A program made the translations under genes and the position numbers. 35,699 nucleotides of DNA from Syntrophobacterales bacterium (GTDB lineage: Bacteria; Desulfobacterota; Syntrophorhabdia; Syntrophorhabdales; Syntrophorhabdaceae). Positions 16,322 to 22,013 of the stretch are shown in pieces. The notes under the pieces are model-generated. The model worked only from the letters and a program-made list of their open reading frames with translations. It was not told the DNA's origin and searched no databases. How positions within the stretch are numbered: the stretch's first letter is position 1; each line of letters begins with the position of its first letter. The stretch spans positions 65,231-100,929 of the forward strand of contig JAISPL010000037.1 in the NCBI GenBank assembly GCA_031274925.1, in the 5' to 3' direction.

Positions 16322-16492
16322 ATGCAAAAAAGGATGGCGACAGAAGTGAAGCGGACAATCTACCCCATAAATATTTACGCTTGGGGCGATCCACAGGAAA
16401 CAGATGCAAAGAAGTGGACTGCAAGGGCAAAGCTTGTGGCCGCCGCGATCTTGGGGATCGCTGGAGGATACCTATGGGCGGTGTTTCAGTGA
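16322..16492 (+). CDS. Small single-span membrane protein
   Basis: The 56-aa protein begins at an ATG with AGGGAGGT in front. A longer frame upstream has no ribosome site. The N-terminal 35 residues are polar and basic. The last 20 ('LVAAAILGIAGGYLWAVFQ') form one transmembrane helix at the very C-terminus, a tail-anchored arrangement. It sits in the early operon rather than the lysis cluster. A superinfection-exclusion or membrane-targeting role can be imagined but is not supported by homology. Confidence 0.5.
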   Translation: MQKRMATEVKRTIYPINIYAWGDPQETDAKKWTARAKLVAAAILGIAGGYLWAVFQ

Positions 16493-16665
16493 CGATAGAA
16501 GTAGAAGTGTATAAAAACTGCACCATGATTTATCTGAGAGATGATAATGGACATCTCATTGAGTGCTACGAGACGAGAGACATCACCATCAGGGATTATA
16601 GGCGCTTCAAAAAGATCGGTACAAAGACAACCCGCGGGACTCTGAAAGCCGTGCGGGGCAATTAG
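16474..16665 (+). CDS. Small early protein, unknown function
   Basis: The start was set at the ATG at 16474 because TGGAGGA lies 7 nt before it; a GTG at 16489 forming a GTGA overlap with the preceding stop is the alternative. The 63-aa product is beta-rich at first ('VSVTIEVEVYKNCTMIYL') and basic at the end. It ends 8 bp before gam. No family recognised. Confidence 0.5.
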   Translation: MGGVSVTIEVEVYKNCTMIYLRDDNGHLIECYETRDITIRDYRRFKKIGTKTTRGTLKAVRGN

Positions 16666-16673
16666 GGGGATTT

Positions 16674-17171
16674 ATGACAACAAAAAAGCAGTTGATAGGT
16701 GATTGCGCTGATTGGCAGGAAGTAGACCAGGCCCTCCGCCGCATGGGAGAGATTGACATCAGTCTCAGCAAACTGGAAGGTGAGATGACACTCAGGGTTA
16801 ACGAGATCAAGGCGGACTACGACATAAAGGCCGAAGGTCTCATTGCCGAGCGGAATAATCTTGAAGGAAACATCACGCTCTACGCTGAATCTCACAAAGA
16901 TGAGTTTACCAAGGTCCGCTCGAAAGACCTCACTTTTGGGGTTGTAGCATACCGGGTCGTCCACAAGGTAGTTATCAAATCGAAAAAAGCCACTGTCGCC
17001 GCCCTGGAGGCCTTGGGTCTGGACGGATACCTCCGGATCTCGAAAGAACCGGACAAGGAGACAATGAAGCTCCTTGATGCCGGTACTCTTGCGAAAGTAG
17101 GTGCGAGGGTTAAAACGGATGATAAGATCAGCGTCGAACCGAACATTGAGAGTATCAGGGGTAAAGAATGA
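16674..17171 (+). CDS. gam: Mu Gam-like host-nuclease inhibitor
   Basis: Mu Gam binds free double-stranded DNA ends and shields them from RecBCD and other exonucleases. It is a Ku-like dimer. This 165-aa protein matches the Gam family in length and layout: an N-terminal helical coiled coil ('DISLSKLEGEMTLRVNEIKA'), then 'RNNLEGNITLYAESHKDEFT' and the beta-strand core 'SKDLTFGVVAYRVVHKVVIK'. It follows GGGGGA at a short distance and its stop overlaps the next gene by ATGA. It marks this as the Mu semi-essential early region. Confidence 0.88.
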   Translation: MTTKKQLIGDCADWQEVDQALRRMGEIDISLSKLEGEMTLRVNEIKADYDIKAEGLIAERNNLEGNITLYAESHKDEFTKVRSKDLTFGVVAYRVVHKVVIKSKKATVAALEALGLDGYLRISKEPDKETMKLLDAGTLAKVGARVKTDDKISVEPNIESIRGKE

Positions 17172-17356
17172 AGCTGAAAGAAGCCCACGAAAAGAGCAAA
17201 CCTTTAGAAAGACTAAAGCACGTCAGCGGCCTTACCATACCCCGGCAGGAAACCCTGTTTAAGACAATCTGTCAGATGAGCAGGCGCAAGTACGCCGAAA
17301 CGAACGATGACGGCTGGGCCATCGCCCAGCCCGCGAAATCGCCAGGGCGTGGATAA
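17168..17356 (+). CDS. Small early protein, unknown function
   Basis: A 62-aa basic protein is coupled to gam by an ATGA overlap and to the next gene by a TAATG overlap. It contains 'LTIPRQETLFKTICQMSRRK', which looks helical. No family recognised. The two overlaps are the main support. Confidence 0.45.
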   Translation: MKLKEAHEKSKPLERLKHVSGLTIPRQETLFKTICQMSRRKYAETNDDGWAIAQPAKSPGRG

Positions 17357-17538
17357 TGGATAACCCCATCTGCTGGAACTGTCCACCGGAGAGCGGCAAC
17401 GTAATGAAGCGGATCGGCGCGACCTCGGCCCATTATCATTATCAGTGTCAGGTCTGCGGTGTGGAGAGAATGGAGCTAAGGGAGGACCGGCCGCCCCTTG
17501 AAGAAAAGTATCGGTATCTCTTGATACGGGAAGAATGA
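17356..17538 (+). CDS. Small zinc-ribbon protein
   Basis: The 60-aa protein has 'CWNC' at residues 6-9 and 'CQVC' at about 31-34, separated by beta-strand-like sequence, so it probably folds as a zinc ribbon. It could be a nucleic-acid-binding or transcription-associated protein. The start is in a TAATG overlap with the preceding gene, and the stop lies 1 bp before the GemA gene. In Mu the position before gp16 also holds small regulatory genes. Confidence 0.6.
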   Translation: MDNPICWNCPPESGNVMKRIGATSAHYHYQCQVCGVERMELREDRPPLEEKYRYLLIREE

Positions 17539-17539
17539 T

Positions 17540-17989
17540 ATGACTAACGCCCCCATCAACAAAGGCCAGATCAAGCTTATAAAGATGCTGCAGAAAGAAC
17601 GCGATCTCTCCGATGACGCATACCGGCAGCTCCTCGCCGATCATTTCGGCGTTATGTCCTGCACGAAACTCACCATGCGTCAGGCTCGGAACTTCATTGA
17701 TTTACTTTCCGGCAAGCGCTGCTGGACCTGTGCGCCACGACCGAAGCGGGAGAAGATCTCCGCGAACGTGACATTACTCGCTTCCCCCGACCAGCTCCAC
17801 ATGATTGAGGACTTGCGCCATGCCCATAGCTGGGCATTTAACTCCATCCGCTATAACGCATGGCTAAAGAAACGAATGAAATTTGACAAAGTCGTGACAT
17901 CTATTCAGGCCACCTTGGTCATAGAAGGATTAAAGGCAATGATCAAAGCCGAGAAGCACTGCGTCTGTCGTTATAATCAGGAGGCCTAA
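17540..17989 (+). CDS. gemA: GemA/gp16-like phage regulatory protein (DUF1018)
   Basis: The 149-aa protein opens 'MTNAPINKGQIKLIKMLQKE', followed by 'LSDDAYRQLLADHFGVMSC' and 'KLTMRQARNFIDLLSGK'. This is the signature of the DUF1018/Mu gp16 family, annotated as the regulatory protein GemA. In Mu the gemA region modulates host gene expression and is transcribed just before mor. The C-terminal half ('DQLHMIEDLRHAHSW', 'NAWLKKRMKFD') is also family-typical. The Mor gene begins 3 bp after its stop. Confidence 0.85.
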   Translation: MTNAPINKGQIKLIKMLQKERDLSDDAYRQLLADHFGVMSCTKLTMRQARNFIDLLSGKRCWTCAPRPKREKISANVTLLASPDQLHMIEDLRHAHSWAFNSIRYNAWLKKRMKFDKVVTSIQATLVIEGLKAMIKAEKHCVCRYNQEA

Positions 17990-17991
17990 TA

Positions 17992-18297
17992 ATGGACCAG
18001 TGGATTCAGACGATCATTCCCCACCTCACCACCGAAGACCTTCCGGAGAGCTACCGGCAGGTAGCGGCGATTATCGGCGTCGAGGCTGCAGTGAGGCTCT
18101 CCGAATATCTGGGCGGTCTCCCGTTTTATTTTCCTCAGCTCGACGGGATCCTCCGCAAGAAGCGCGACCAGGCGATCAAAAAAGAGTTCACGGGAACCAA
18201 TTACCGGGACCTCGCGATAAAATATAGTTTGACAGAACGCTGGGTACGTGAAATATTAAGCACTAATCCCTCGCAGGAACAACCACCCCTTTTCTAA
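17992..18297 (+). CDS. mor: Mor-family middle-operon transcription activator
   Basis: Mor/C proteins are small dimeric activators that bind a dyad next to phage promoters and recruit RNA polymerase. The 101-aa protein has the dimerisation part 'VAAIIGVEAAVRLSEYLGGL' with 'FYFPQLDGIL', and a helix-turn-helix 'GTNYRDLAIKYSLTERWVREIL' (about residues 66-88, part). CAGGAGG precedes the ATG. No second family member (C) follows, so one activator may control all later genes. The next 171 bp are non-coding and hold a palindrome at the right place for its binding. Confidence 0.88.
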   Translation: MDQWIQTIIPHLTTEDLPESYRQVAAIIGVEAAVRLSEYLGGLPFYFPQLDGILRKKRDQAIKKEFTGTNYRDLAIKYSLTERWVREILSTNPSQEQPPLF

Positions 18298-18310
18298 AAG
18301 AAGTAAATTT

Positions 18311-18354
18311 CTGAAGTACTTCAGCGGACGTAATTCGCCCCATATTTTACATTT
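18311..18354 (+). promoter_or_regulatory. Candidate Mor-dependent middle/late promoter
   Basis: The perfect 14-bp palindrome CTGAAGTACTTCAG (18311-18324) lies 14 bp after the mor stop. A -10-like TACATT is at 18348-18353 with no good -35, as expected for an activated promoter. If transcription starts near 18361, the palindrome centre is about 43.5 bp upstream, the geometry known for Mor at Mu Pm. Confidence 0.45.
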
Positions 18355-18403
18355 TACCCATGCAAGGAACACATCTTTTCACCCCCCCCCAGCACCACCA
18401 ACC

Positions 18404-18437
18404 GGAGGGCATAGTGCTGTCAAGGCCTAAGCCCTCC
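18404..18437 (+). terminator. Hairpin in the mor-endolysin gap (terminator or leader structure)
   Basis: GGAGGGC (18404-18410) pairs with GCCCTCC (18431-18437), with TAG/CTA continuing the stem past one mismatch and a 12-nt loop. There is no clean T-run after it, so it may be a leader structure rather than a terminator. A run of nine C (18382-18390) lies just upstream. Confidence 0.35.
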
Positions 18438-18468
18438 CCTGGCTTTAAAAGCTTAAATGGAGGAAACC

Positions 18469-18945
18469 ATGAAAGAAAACTTTGAATCAACAGTACAGTT
18501 CATCATCAAGGAAGAAGGAGGCCAGACGGTAGACCACGCGGGGGCGACCAATATGGGAATCACAATCGGCTTGATGAGGTCGCTCAAGCTTGATTTGAAC
18601 CATGATGGCGTTATCGATGAGAAGGACGTGGCGCTCGTCGATCAGACGGTCGTCAGTAAAGTTATACGGGAACAGTTCTGGAATCTCGTCGGCGGGGATA
18701 ATCTTCCTACGGGGATTGACCTGATCACATGCGACTTTGCGTATAACGCGGGACCGGCAGCGGCAAAGGCAATCCTATCGGCCACCGATCCGGCGAGCTA
18801 TACCCTACGGAGACAGATGTTTTATTGGGATTTACGCTGCAAGAATCCCCAGAAGTACGGTCCCTATTTTGCCGGGTGGATAGGCAGAACAATCCGCGCC
18901 TGGCAGAAAGCCGAAGAACTGAAAAAACAAGGAGGAATAGCGTAA
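18469..18945 (+). CDS. Endolysin (glycosyl hydrolase 108-type lysozyme)
   Basis: Residues 3-30 give 'FESTVQFIIKEEGGQTVDHA' then 'GATNMGIT', the GH108 pattern in which the glutamate of 'EEGG' is catalytic. The C-terminal half ('NAGPAAAKAILSATDP' and 'GPYFAGWIGRTIRAW') matches the peptidoglycan-binding part of the family. The 158-aa enzyme should cleave cell-wall glycan at lysis. An EF-hand-like loop 'DLNHDGVIDEKD' (about residues 43-54) lies where many relatives have an ordinary loop. The ATG at 18469 was chosen because GGAGG lies 6-8 nt before it; an ATG at 18457 would place the ribosome site inside the gene. It has no signal peptide, so a holin is expected. It is the first gene after the Mor promoter. 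Confidence 0.85.
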   Translation: MKENFESTVQFIIKEEGGQTVDHAGATNMGITIGLMRSLKLDLNHDGVIDEKDVALVDQTVVSKVIREQFWNLVGGDNLPTGIDLITCDFAYNAGPAAAKAILSATDPASYTLRRQMFYWDLRCKNPQKYGPYFAGWIGRTIRAWQKAEELKKQGGIA

Positions 18946-19325
18946 TGAAGAAAAACGGACGGTTTATGACGGCAGGTATGGTTTTGCTCGCGGCATCCAT
19001 CCTTTTGACCGCGTGCGGAGGCTCCGGAGGCTCCACGGCGGTAAAGACCGCACAGATCACGAAAGTCACCGCCGAGGCTGCTCTTGCCGAGGCAGTGAAA
19101 CTAAAGGCGTCAGGCGCCATCACAGAGAGTCAGTTCAATGATGTAAAACAGGCCTACGAGACACTCCGGACTGCCCAGGGTACGCTCATAGACGCAAGAG
19201 AAGCCTATCTCAAGTCGCCTACACAGGACACAGAATCGGCTATCGTCGTCGCCGTCCTCACGGTCGCGGCCCGATCCTCAGAATTTGTAGAAATCGCCAA
19301 AAAATACCACTTAGGGGAGGAATAA
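18945..19325 (+). CDS. Phage lipoprotein of the lysis region
   Basis: The 126-aa protein starts in a TAATG overlap with the endolysin gene. Residues 1-24 are a lipoprotein signal ending in lipobox 'LTAC' with Cys24 acylated, followed by a Gly/Ser linker. The mature part is mostly helical ('EAALAEAVKLKASGAITESQ', 'QAYETLRTAQGTLIDAREAY'). A lipoprotein directly after an endolysin is the usual place for an outer-membrane spanin, but this one is larger and less proline-rich than Rz1. A spanin-like or host-surface role is inferred from position. Confidence 0.65.
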   Translation: MKKNGRFMTAGMVLLAASILLTACGGSGGSTAVKTAQITKVTAEAALAEAVKLKASGAITESQFNDVKQAYETLRTAQGTLIDAREAYLKSPTQDTESAIVVAVLTVAARSSEFVEIAKKYHLGEE

Positions 19326-19326
19326 C

Positions 19327-19524
19327 ATGGATATCGTCACAGCGTTAGAGATGTTGCCAGCCGTGCTCAACCTCGCGGTGAGGCTTACCACCATAGTACG
19401 AACCAACACAGCCATGCCCGTAGACGAGGAGATCGCTACTCTGGAGGCCGCCCGCATGAGATCCGCAGACGACATAATAACAGCGGTCGAGGCGGAGATC
19501 GCAAAGGGGAAGACCGCACAGTGA
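19327..19524 (+). CDS. Small helical protein of the lysis region
   Basis: A 65-aa protein follows GGGAGG. It has an amphipathic or weakly membrane-associating N-terminus ('DIVTALEMLPAVLNLAVRLTTIV' region) and a helical acidic C-terminus. The stop is overlapped by the GTG start of the next gene (GTGA). Unrecognised. Confidence 0.5.
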   Translation: MDIVTALEMLPAVLNLAVRLTTIVRTNTAMPVDEEIATLEAARMRSADDIITAVEAEIAKGKTAQ

Positions 19525-19814
19525 CCTGGTCGGAGGTCGCAAAGTCCCTTTGCTTCTGGGGTCCCGGTATGGTGATCGCGTGGTTCACGCTCACCGCCCT
19601 TTATAAGCTCGCCGACAAATATCTGGGCGAGTTCATAAAAGCCCAGCAGGGGCAGGCGACGTCCCTCGCCCAGCTTGCCCAGGGCACGGAGGGACTCAGG
19701 GACTCCGTACAGGCATTTGTGACCAAGGACAACAGCGAACACCGGGAGATCATCATCCTCCTGAAATTCATCGCGGGAAAACTCGAACGCGTGGAGGACC
19801 GTAATGGATGCTAA
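19521..19814 (+). CDS. Membrane-anchored helical protein (DUF2730/Mu gp25 position; holin-like alternative)
   Basis: The 97-aa product begins with GTG in a GTGA overlap. One transmembrane helix spans about residues 9-30 ('FWGPGMVIAWFTLTALYKLA'), followed by a long helical tail with 'AQQGQATSLAQLAQGTEGLR' and a basic-acidic C-terminus. Mu-like phages have a DUF2730 protein of this build directly before gp26, gp27 and gp28, and the order here is the same. A holin or inner-membrane spanin is an alternative. It overlaps the next gene (19804) by 11 bp. Confidence 0.6.
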   Translation: MTWSEVAKSLCFWGPGMVIAWFTLTALYKLADKYLGEFIKAQQGQATSLAQLAQGTEGLRDSVQAFVTKDNSEHREIIILLKFIAGKLERVEDRNGC

Positions 19815-19873
19815 AACGGAACGGTACAAAAGAATAAGAGGCGCAATTCTCAAGCTGCTCGCCCAGGAACACC

Positions 19874-20020
19874 GTTCCGCCAAACTTACACAAACCTACA
19901 AGAATCTGATCGAATCTGACCAGTGACGGGTTTGCTATTGACTTCCTGCTTCCCCGAGGCCGCCTTCACCTTGAGCTTTTGCCCAAGGCCAGCGCCTTCC
20001 TCTCCGCAGGCTGACACGGT
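19874..20020 (-). ncRNA. Predicted omega (reRNA) region at the tnpB 3' end
   Basis: TnpB proteins are guided by an RNA whose scaffold overlaps the tnpB 3' end and whose guide is copied from DNA just outside the element. Here tnpB stops only 12 bp from the element boundary, so the scaffold must overlap the coding sequence. The guide would be the complement of 19858-19873 and would match the uninterrupted phage locus. The 5' limit is a guess, and no transcript evidence exists. Confidence 0.35.
19881..19920. repeat. Tandem 10-bp repeats at the IS607 end
   Basis: CAAACTTACA and CAAACCTACA (9/10 identical) are followed directly by AGAATCTGAT and CGAATCTGAC (8/10 identical). The four units are in exact 10-bp register, that is, on one face of the helix. 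They are 7 bp from the element boundary and overlap the tnpB stop. They are likely TnpA-binding subterminal repeats. Confidence 0.5.
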
Positions 20021-21112
20021 GGAACTCACCGCCATATTCTTCAAATTGATTGCCGCATTTACGTCACGATCATGGACATTACCGCAGACCGGACACGTCC
20101 ACTTACGCACCGACAACGGCAGTTTATCTAATTTGTTCCCACAAGCCGAACACACCTTGCTGCTGGCAAAAAACCTGTCAGCAACAACTACATTTCCGCC
20201 CCGCATCGCGGTCTTATACTCCAGTTGTCTGCGGAACTCGAAGAACCCCATGTCGGCAATGGAACGGGCAAGATGGCGGTTCTTCTCCATGCCCCGCACG
20301 TTCAAGTCCTCAATACCTATGGTATGGAACCGACATGTGAGGTTGGTCGTGAGCTGGTGCAAGGCGTCCTTACGGATATTGGCGATACGGTAATGCAGCC
20401 TTGCCAGCTTCTGTTTGGCCTTACGCCGATTGGCCGATCCCTTCTGTTTGCGGCTCAAGCTGCGGGAAAACCGCCGCAGGCGACCTAATAGCGCCTTATG
20501 AGGTTTGGGGCCAGAGATTGTCTCTCCCGTCGATAGTGTTGCCAAGAATGTTATGCCCAGATCCACACCAACCGCGCCTTGGTTTTCGGTTTTGGGAAGG
20601 TGGATGGAAGTATCAACAGTGATACTGACATACCAGCGGTCAGCTAAACGGGAGATTGTGGCCGACATGATCTTACCTGTAAATCGCAAGCCTTCAAACA
20701 TCCGTACCCAGCCCAAGCGGGGAATATTGAGGCGTGAACCGGCTACCTTGAACTGGTCATTGGTGAGACTGAACCTGTCATGGATACCTTTCTTGCGGAA
20801 CTTGGGATAATGGGCACGCCCTGCAAAGAAGTTCTTGAAAGCGTCGCCCAACTGGATAATCGCCATCTGCGGCGCATTTTTGGTGACTTCCAGCATCCAC
20901 GGAAACTGTTCGCCTTTGATGGCGTTGAGTCGGCGGCGCAGCGCATACTGTGACGGCTTGGGTAATGTGTTGTCGGTTTTCCATGCCTCGTACTGGCGTG
21001 TCCATTCGGTAAGTGCCCAGTTATAGGCAAAGCGAGCCGTACCTGCTGCACGAGACAGGTAGGTGCGCTGCACGTTGTTCGGGTTGAGCGCGATCTTGTG
21101 GGCGGTTAGCAT
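19886..21112 (-). CDS. tnpB: RNA-guided endonuclease TnpB
   Basis: TnpB is the small ancestor-type RNA-guided nuclease of IS200/IS605 and IS607 elements; it cuts vacated target sites and favours retention of the element. The 408-aa protein has an N-terminal helix-turn-helix-like region (1-120) and a split RuvC nuclease with Asp184 ('VGVDLGI'), Glu268 ('IGIEDLNV') and Asp350 ('HDRDVNAA'). A four-cysteine zinc finger (C321, C324, C340, C343) lies between the last two. All catalytic residues are present, so it should be active. It overlaps tnpA by 7 bp. The basic C-terminal 40 residues lie over the predicted guide-RNA scaffold and are likely less constrained as protein. Confidence 0.93.
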   Translation of the reverse strand: MLTAHKIALNPNNVQRTYLSRAAGTARFAYNWALTEWTRQYEAWKTDNTLPKPSQYALRRRLNAIKGEQFPWMLEVTKNAPQMAIIQLGDAFKNFFAGRAHYPKFRKKGIHDRFSLTNDQFKVAGSRLNIPRLGWVRMFEGLRFTGKIMSATISRLADRWYVSITVDTSIHLPKTENQGAVGVDLGITFLATLSTGETISGPKPHKALLGRLRRFSRSLSRKQKGSANRRKAKQKLARLHYRIANIRKDALHQLTTNLTCRFHTIGIEDLNVRGMEKNRHLARSIADMGFFEFRRQLEYKTAMRGGNVVVADRFFASSKVCSACGNKLDKLPLSVRKWTCPVCGNVHDRDVNAAINLKNMAVSSTVSACGEEGAGLGQKLKVKAASGKQEVNSKPVTGQIRSDSCRFV

Positions 21113-21732
21113 TGAGACGCCTCTACGGCTTGGCGCACACCATCAAGCAGTTTCTGGTTTTTACGTGAGCGGCTGCCATATAGCCGGGCCGAGAATACGG
21201 TGATGATCTCCAATACGTCCTTGGCAAGATCTTCTTCAAATGTGGTATCTTCACCTTGATTCAAAATCACCACTTCCACGCCTTTGGCTTCGCAGATGGC
21301 AAATACCAATTCAGCGCCAAAACGCAGCAACCGATCTTTGTGTGTTATGACTAGGCGACCAATATGACCGTCGATGATGGCTTCCAGCAACCGCTTCAAG
21401 CCCTTCTTGTGGTAATTCATCCCAGACCCAAGATCGGATACAACCTCAAATGTCCAGCCCTGACGAGCACAGTAGAGTTCAAGTACTTGCTTTTGACGCC
21501 CAAGATCATCCTTCTGGTCATGGCTGGAAACACGGGCATAGGCGATGGTGCGGCGGTTGGCCTCATTATTCGTGTGAAATAATTCTGGCTTGAGTTTTGC
21601 CAGATCGTAGCGACGGTGACCGCCTGCCGTGTGTTCAGCGGTAAGTCGGCCAGACGCCTCCCAGCGCCGTAACGTGGTGATCGACACGCCAAGCGCCCTG
21701 GCGGCTTCTCCTATACCAACAAATCTCTCCAC
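21106..21732 (-). CDS. tnpA: IS607-type serine recombinase transposase TnpA
   Basis: The 208-aa protein joins an N-terminal MerR-like helix-turn-helix ('GIGEAARALGVSITTLRRWE', residues 6-25) to a small serine-recombinase domain. The nucleophile is Ser69 in 'TIAYARVSSHDQ', with 'GSGMNYHKKGLKRLL' and 'LVITHKDRLLRFG' following as in IS607. This order, DNA-binding first and catalysis second, is the reverse of resolvases and is diagnostic for the family. The frame opens with GTG; an ATG two bases upstream is out of frame. A promoter with 17-bp spacing lies directly before it. Confidence 0.93.
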   Translation of the reverse strand: MERFVGIGEAARALGVSITTLRRWEASGRLTAEHTAGGHRRYDLAKLKPELFHTNNEANRRTIAYARVSSHDQKDDLGRQKQVLELYCARQGWTFEVVSDLGSGMNYHKKGLKRLLEAIIDGHIGRLVITHKDRLLRFGAELVFAICEAKGVEVVILNQGEDTTFEEDLAKDVLEIITVFSARLYGSRSRKNQKLLDGVRQAVEASQC

Positions 21733-21768
21733 ATTGGAGAGTATAGCATAGATTTAGTTATATTACAA
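21725..21768 (-). promoter_or_regulatory. tnpA promoter with inverted repeat over the start codon
   Basis: On the minus strand TTGTAA (21763-21768) and TATACT (21740-21745) have 17-bp spacing. The -10 ends 8 nt before the GTG, so the message would be leaderless or nearly so. CTCTCC/GGAGAG (21725-21730 and 21736-21741) forms an inverted repeat over the start codon, a possible autoregulatory site. Confidence 0.5.
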
Positions 21769-22013
21769 GTGAACTGGTTAAGCCCTGGGCCCATCGACTT
21801 CCTCGTACTCCACCGGCTTTTGGACGATCTCCGCTACACTATGCCTGCGGAGGAATTGGAGAGCCACATCGTCTATCTGGAAAAAAAGGGCTGCGTAAAG
21901 AAGGAGACGAGGGGTGCTAAGGGCTTTGAGATCACCATGATCACCATTACCGCCCAAGGCCTAGACGTAATTGATGGATTTGCGGACACCCGCGGCGTTG
22001 ACGTGGGGTTTTA

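Larger units (their letters stand above)
19874..21784 (-). mobile_element. IS607-family insertion sequence, complete
   Basis: The 1911-bp element has the two genes of IS607 (serine-recombinase tnpA and tnpB, both on the minus strand) and no terminal inverted repeats. Its limits come from the repaired target gene: a CC dinucleotide is present at both junctions (19872-19873 and 21783-21784), and removing one copy plus the element restores the frame. A GG/CC core is what serine transposases of this family are known to use. The ends carry short 10-bp-spaced repeats. Both genes are intact, so the insertion is probably recent. Confidence 0.9.

Noticed and set aside
16117-16665. 182-codon plus frame across the tiny early genes
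   Set aside because: Its first 120 codons overlap two better-supported small genes in other frames and look like random Arg/Thr/Ser-rich sequence. Only the last 63 codons, with their own GGAGGA site, are kept.
19923-20622. Several plus-strand frames antisense to tnpB
   Set aside because: They have no starts with ribosome sites; tnpB carries all catalytic motifs on the other strand.
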